From NCBI GenBank assembly GCA_030374735.1, contig JASCIV010000414.1, positions 1-20,744 on the forward strand: DNA of 20,744 nt, written 5' to 3'. How positions within the stretch are numbered: position 1 is the stretch's first letter; each line of letters opens with the position of its first letter. Shown piece after piece: positions 17,325 to 20,744 of this stretch. The translations under genes and the position numbers were made by a program. The notes under the pieces were generated by a model. That model saw nothing but the letters and a program-made list of their open reading frames with translations, was not told the DNA's origin and ran no database searches. The stretch is from Gracilaria caudata (lineage: Eukaryota > Rhodophyta > Florideophyceae > Gracilariales > Gracilariaceae).

Positions 17325-18328
17325 ATTGTACGGGAAAGTAAACCTCCAAGGAGGACTTGGCTCTGACTGTCGCAGCCTGCGCACGATTCTGCCTCATCCC
17401 GAGGAACATCGCCGTAGATACGGATTAGTCACCCAGCCTCTACCATCGAGGAGTTGCTACACCGTCGTTACGGCCCATTGTTTTTATTATTCTTTGTTTT
17501 TTCCCGTCGTACGGCTTCGCTACTTCGGACTGATATTCAGGATTGGCCCGGTTGCCCAGAGACATTTCCCGTTATCACGATTCAGTGCTCCGCATGTGCG
17601 GCTCGTTATTGTGATTTTTCGATCTCGACCGTTCGACACGGATATCGCTGGACGCATCGCACCGCCCGACACCGTCAGCTACATTGCTGATTCTACGCCG
17701 TTTCACATCCGGTTGCGTCGCAAGACAGGGTCACCCGGACTTACACCCGGCTCGTGTTGACCTTACTGGAGGGCTCCGTCTCTTACCTACTCCTCTAGGA
17801 AGCAAGGCTGGACACCTTGGGGTGCTACTTCCGCAAGGCGGCTTTCGTCTCCGCCACATCGGTGGTTTTGCACCACAAGAAGTCCCATTTACTTTGCCCG
17901 AACGACGCTCAAAAATGCTCCATCTGTACAGTAGTGGCACAACATCTTTGCTGTGCCCACGACGTCATGCAACACCAATTCATGCACGCCATAGTGGCCA
18001 GGGACACATATTCTAAATGTGCACCATGACATGAGCGCCTTACACAGATCAATCCTCTCGCAGAACCAGCGCCACAAGCAGAAAGACACAAGAAGACTTG
18101 CTGCTTTGACTCGTAGTATTGCGCGAACAAGCGCGCAACAGAGCTCTCTTCTGCACGGGTCACGGGTGCGAGAGAAGGCGCGACCACGTTCCCTCTGGTG
18201 CACCAAGCGCGCGCTAACGCGCTCGATGACTCCTCCCCGCCCGCCTCATCGATGCGGGCGTGAACAAATGAAACTCTTCGCTTGCGCGTCACGAGCGTGG
18301 GCGACGACGTGAATGTCGGCGAGGAAGT

Positions 18329-18348
18329 GCAGCATGGGAGGTGCCCTC
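18329..18348 (+). repeat. Left flanking direct repeat (possible target duplication)
   Basis: GCAGCATGGGAGGTGCCCTC directly abuts the left end of the hairpin-ended element. A similar sequence starting GCAGCATGGAAGATGCGCC occurs at 18649-18670 on the other side. The right copy is 6 bp away from the element end. Confidence 0.4.
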
Positions 18349-18642
18349 TTATCTCCGCGGAGATATGAAAAAAATCTATTTTTCGGGGATTGTCCAGGCC
18401 GCTTGGAGACAATCCGCAAGATCCGCCATCACATGGACATGTACCACATTTTTTAATAAAAACGCTGTTATTTACTAAAAAATTAGACAACAACGCATTA
18501 CGGTTCTAACTGCGTAATAGCTCTAATGCATAGGAAATCTGTCCAAAAGCTAAACCTAGTTGTGGTGGCTTTCCTGAAGAGGTGTCCCAGCACTTCGGGG
18601 ACACCTCCCCAACAGATATTGTTCTTATCTCACTGGAGATAA
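18349..18642. mobile_element. About 300-bp non-autonomous element with structured terminal inverted repeats
   Basis: Left end TTATCTCCGCGGAGATA and right end (reverse complement) TTATCTCCAGTGAGATA begin imperfect terminal inverted repeats that extend about 45 bp or more inward (shared GAA, AATCT/ATATCTG, GGGGA, TGTCC). Each end has a terminal palindrome (18350-18365; 18626-18641) and a subterminal hairpin with an 8-bp stem and 13-nt loop (18387-18415; 18579-18607). The stems are GGATTGTC/GACAATCC and GAGGTGTC/GACACCTC: three base pairs differ and all three are compensated. The core holds a 12-bp inverted repeat (18449-18482, 11/12) and GCATTA/TAATGC (18495-18529). No coding sequence. Imperfect direct repeats starting GCAGCATGG flank it (18329; 18649). 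Confidence 0.6.
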
Positions 18643-18648
18643 AAGGAC

Positions 18649-18670
18649 GCAGCATGGAAGATGCGCCTTC
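18649..18670 (+). repeat. Right flanking direct repeat
   Basis: Imperfect copy of the left flank (first nine bases identical, then several differences). It could be an old, long target-site duplication or an older repeat into which the element inserted. Confidence 0.4.
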
Positions 18671-18726
18671 AGCTGGTCGACTGACTAACTCCGCCGCGCG
18701 AACGCGCGGCGAGTTTCGAAGAACAC

Positions 18727-18814
18727 CGCCACCGTTCGGCGTCCTGTGAAGCTCGGGCTTCGAGCGCCCACCATAATATGGCACGCCACTGTTCGGCGCC
18801 CAGTGAAGTCGGGG
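18727..18814 (+). repeat. Two 31-bp direct repeats, 57-bp period
   Basis: Units at 18727-18757 and 18784-18814 are identical at 25 of 31 positions and share CGCCAC, GTTCGGCG and GTGAAG. They lie just before the coding part of the non-LTR retrotransposon. Tandem 5' repeats often hold the internal promoter in such elements; that role is inferred. Confidence 0.5.
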
Positions 18815-19035
18815 CGCCTGGACCCCTGCCCGTCGTGCTGGAACAGTCAAAATCAGAAAGCGACAGCTGTTCCTCTGACTGGGACCACGATGGCGCCCCG
18901 ACATATGACTACGAAATGCGTCGCCCGCCGAGATTGGTGTACACCGTGCACACAGCGAGCATTGACGTGCCCTCCAGTACAATACAAACGGCTACATTGA
19001 TTCACAACGGTCACCAGATGGGTGAGCAGCTGTGA
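18778..19035 (+). CDS. Short open frame ahead of the endonuclease (ORF1-like or N-terminal part)
   Basis: 85 codons from ATG 18778 to TGA at 19033. It contains an acidic/serine stretch (SKSESDSCSSDWDHD) and has no zinc knuckle. It overlaps the endonuclease frame by a few bases in a different phase, and the endonuclease frame has no nearby ATG. Either a ribosomal frameshift joins them or the frame was broken by mutation. Function unknown. Confidence 0.35.
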   Translation: MARHCSAPSEVGAPGPLPVVLEQSKSESDSCSSDWDHDGAPTYDYEMRRPPRLVYTVHTASIDVPSSTIQTATLIHNGHQMGEQL

Positions 19036-20744
19036 CTCTGGTTGATACTTTCAATATAAGAGGTCTTGCAAACAGCGAGGCCGAAGTCCATCGCGCATTG
19101 AAGTTCTTGACATTGGACTTTCTGTGCGTGGTGGAAACATGGCAACGCCCCTCCGATGAGGTGTCGTTGGCATTGCCGCACGTAAGTGTAGCACTGCAAC
19201 TAGATCTCCGTACTCGTCGATCAAGAGGTGGAATCACAATCTTCCATACCGAAAGGCTCGCAACCAAAGTTTTGGCAAAGTATGCGACCACTTCCTACCA
19301 GATCTTGGCTCTGAGTGCCCGCCCCAATCTCAAAATTTTGGGCGTATACCTGAGTCCAAGTGTGTCCGACGAGGATGTAAGCGTCTTTCTAGATCGATTG
19401 AAGTCGTTAATTAGCGGTTCGAAGTTACTGCTTGGTGACTGGAAGGCTCGCCATGATGACTGGGATCGACGAACAAACAAACTGGGTCGTCGAGTGCGAG
19501 AATGGATTCGCAAATGGGACCTTTGACTCAAGGCTCCATCCGAGCTGGCACCCCGCTTTCACACTCCATATGGCTCGAGTGTGGGTGACTTCTTCATTTC
19601 AAATCAAGTTTCTGTTCGAAATGTATCAGCCACCTGTGGATCGTGGGATGCAGTCTCGGATCATAACATGGTGGTTGCAGATATCGAGTGGCATACAACT
19701 CACTTCAAACCACGAAAGCCGAGGATTTCAAGGGCACAACTCAAATGCGCTGAACGAATCCAAAACGCACACCACTACTACCAGTCGAATCTGCCGACGT
19801 TGGCTCAGTGCCTCGACAACATCACCACCAAAGACGATCTTGAAGAGGCTTGTCAACAACTGGTGGATGCCAACTCCAGCCCTTGGATCACAACAGCGAC
19901 GATGCGTCCAGATCGGTACCGATTCTTCTGGGACTCGCATTTGCACCACTTGAGTCGCATGCGATCAAGTTACTACAAGCGCTGGAAACGAAGTGGTGAC
20001 ATTCGGATGTGGAATGTATACAAAGTTCTTGATCGCTTCGTTAAACGGCGGAGTCGCGCCAAGAATAGACAGCTGTTGGAAGAGTTCCTCAACGCTGACG
20101 AGGATGAAACAGCATCACAGACAGTGATCCGAATCAACTCGGTGATGAAATTACGATCGCAGCATAGTGCTCGGGCGTTGGAGCACAGAAATTCTTTGGA
20201 TCCCCAAGACTACGCCGAATTCGTTGCCGAGTATCAGCCATTGAGGTGTGGGTTGAGTACGTTCAAGTCTGACGTTCCGGACTCATTTGAGAGCGAATTG
20301 ACCAATTCGATCAAAGCCGCTAAGAAGGGGAGGTCGATTGGATGTGATAGCGTGGCTTCTGAAATGCTGCAGGTAAGTCCAGAGTTGTGCGCTTCCGTGC
20401 TTATGAAGACATGGCAGGCGTGTGGCAAACTGGCCTATCTACCAGTAACTTTACGTCGGAGTCGTATATCGCCCATTTACAAGAAAGGTGACATCCCGGT
20501 AGTTTCCAACTACCGACCAATCTCCATTCTATCGCATTTGCGAAAAGTGGTCTCATCTGCACTTAATTCGTTGTGATGACATACGTCGAATTTCATGAGT
20601 ACCAATATGGGTTCTCCAAGCACAATGGAACGCAGCAATCGATTGTGCAGGTAAACAACATTATCACAAACGGCCACTCGCGTGTGGCTGTTCTGGATTT
20701 GACAAAAGCGTACGACAAAGTTGACCGAAAACTATTGTCGCAAG
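19026..20744 (+). pseudogene. LINE endonuclease-reverse transcriptase, interrupted
   Basis: Endonuclease signatures in order: FNIRGL (19050-19067); the catalytic-type glutamate in VVETW (codon 19134); RGG followed by GVYLSP; GDWKARHDDW (19434-19463); an in-frame TGA at 19524-19526; then further domain sequence in the same frame (TPYGSSVGDFF) and SDHNMV (19656-19673). The RT part follows: YKKGD and NYRPISIL at about 20475-20532, then after a shift to another frame QYGFSKHNGTQQSIVQ and VAVLDLTKAYDKVD (20684-20725), whose first aspartate is the catalytic residue of RT motif A. The frame closes at TGA 20574-20576 and the next frame opens at ATG 20576. The catalytic residues seen are intact, so the decay looks recent. 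Confidence 0.85.

Larger units (their letters stand above)
16321..18328. other. Gene-poor stretch with small repeats
   Basis: About 2 kb. A direct repeat ATGCACGCAGTAAACGCGC (16782-16800) and ATGCACGCGGCAAACGCGC (16815-16833) is 17/19 identical. TATATATA at 17300-17307 is followed at 17310-17324 by the inverted repeat GGCAGGACTCCTGCC. A 172-codon plus-strand open frame from about 17242 spans the TATA itself and has no domain. No gene is supported. Confidence 0.4.
18671..20744 (+). mobile_element. APE-type non-LTR retrotransposon (LINE), damaged, 3' part outside window
   Basis: The 5' limit is approximate. The order is tandem 5' repeats, a short open frame (18778-19035), apurinic-type endonuclease, a linker and the beginning of reverse transcriptase. 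The window ends before the YxDD motif. Three frame problems are visible: a frame change at about 19026-19035, an in-frame TGA at 19524-19526 and a frame change at about 20574. The motif set fits the Jockey/I/CR1-like group broadly; the clade cannot be decided without the rest of the RT. It is a plausible source of the activity that made the poly(A)-tailed retrocopy near 10.4 kb. Confidence 0.85.

Noticed and set aside
17300..17700. Third copy of the TATA-bearing repeat family on the plus strand
   Set aside because: It shares a TATA run and a T-rich GTCG/CGGC patch but not the CCCCGAG block or the spaced 22-bp block; similarity is too weak.
17242..17760. 172-codon plus-strand open frame
   Set aside because: It contains a TATA box-like run and an inverted repeat and shows no domain; likely chance.
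17909..18493. 194-codon minus-strand open frame, cysteine-rich in places
   Set aside because: It crosses the left half of the hairpin-ended element and has no recognisable zinc-finger spacing.

Overview
The window looks like nuclear DNA from a compact, intron-poor eukaryote, most likely a unicellular alga or other protist. The evidence is a set of eukaryote-specific proteins (a DP-type cell-cycle transcription factor, a dynamin-related fission GTPase, a SURF2-type protein, a LITAF-domain membrane protein, a mitochondrial ClpP), short spliceosomal introns of about 80-100 nt (longer in one gene), and an APE-type non-LTR retrotransposon. The lineage cannot be fixed from sequence alone; a red alga would fit but is not shown.

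Region 1 (1-10,042) is gene-dense. In order: a partial two-exon BED-type zinc-finger gene (minus, 1-399); a GC-rich divergent promoter region with E2F-like and CCAAT motifs; a single-exon DP-like gene (plus, 1285-3204); SURF2 (minus, 3716-4615); a single-exon Dnm1/DRP-type dynamin (plus, 5105-7303); a possible extra coding exon (minus, 7459-7605) just downstream of CLPP; mitochondrial CLPP (minus, 7638-8381); a probable three-exon gene of unknown function starting only 36 bp from CLPP on the other strand (plus, 8418-9145); and a two-exon LITAF gene (plus, 9397-10042). The first 3.3 kb is extremely rich in G, C and CpG and in triplet repeats; the rest of this part is more balanced.

Region 2 (10,043-18,330) is gene-poor and more AT-rich. 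It holds a likely poly(A)-tailed retrocopy or terminal exon (minus, 10,414-10,705), two diverged copies of a pyrimidine-rich repeat with a TATA-like start (minus, about 12.3-12.8 and 15.85-16.3 kb), a small acidic gene with a TATA box and AATAAA (plus, 13,081-13,680), and a candidate three-exon gene for a small one-pass membrane protein with a cysteine cluster (minus, 13,867-14,315).

Region 3 (18,330-20,744) is mobile DNA. A roughly 300-bp element at 18,349-18,642 has imperfect terminal inverted repeats. Each end carries a 16-bp palindrome and a subterminal hairpin whose stem is kept by paired base changes between the two ends. It is flanked by an imperfect direct repeat of about 20 bp. Immediately downstream is a damaged non-LTR retrotransposon (endonuclease plus the start of reverse transcriptase) that runs off the right edge.

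Functionally the named genes are ordinary housekeeping genes: cell-cycle transcription (DP), ribosome-linked nucleolar protein (SURF2), organelle division (dynamin), mitochondrial protein quality control (CLPP) and endolysosomal membrane traffic (LITAF). The less described material is the hairpin-ended small element, the TATA-bearing repeat family, and the three short spliced or unrecognised genes.
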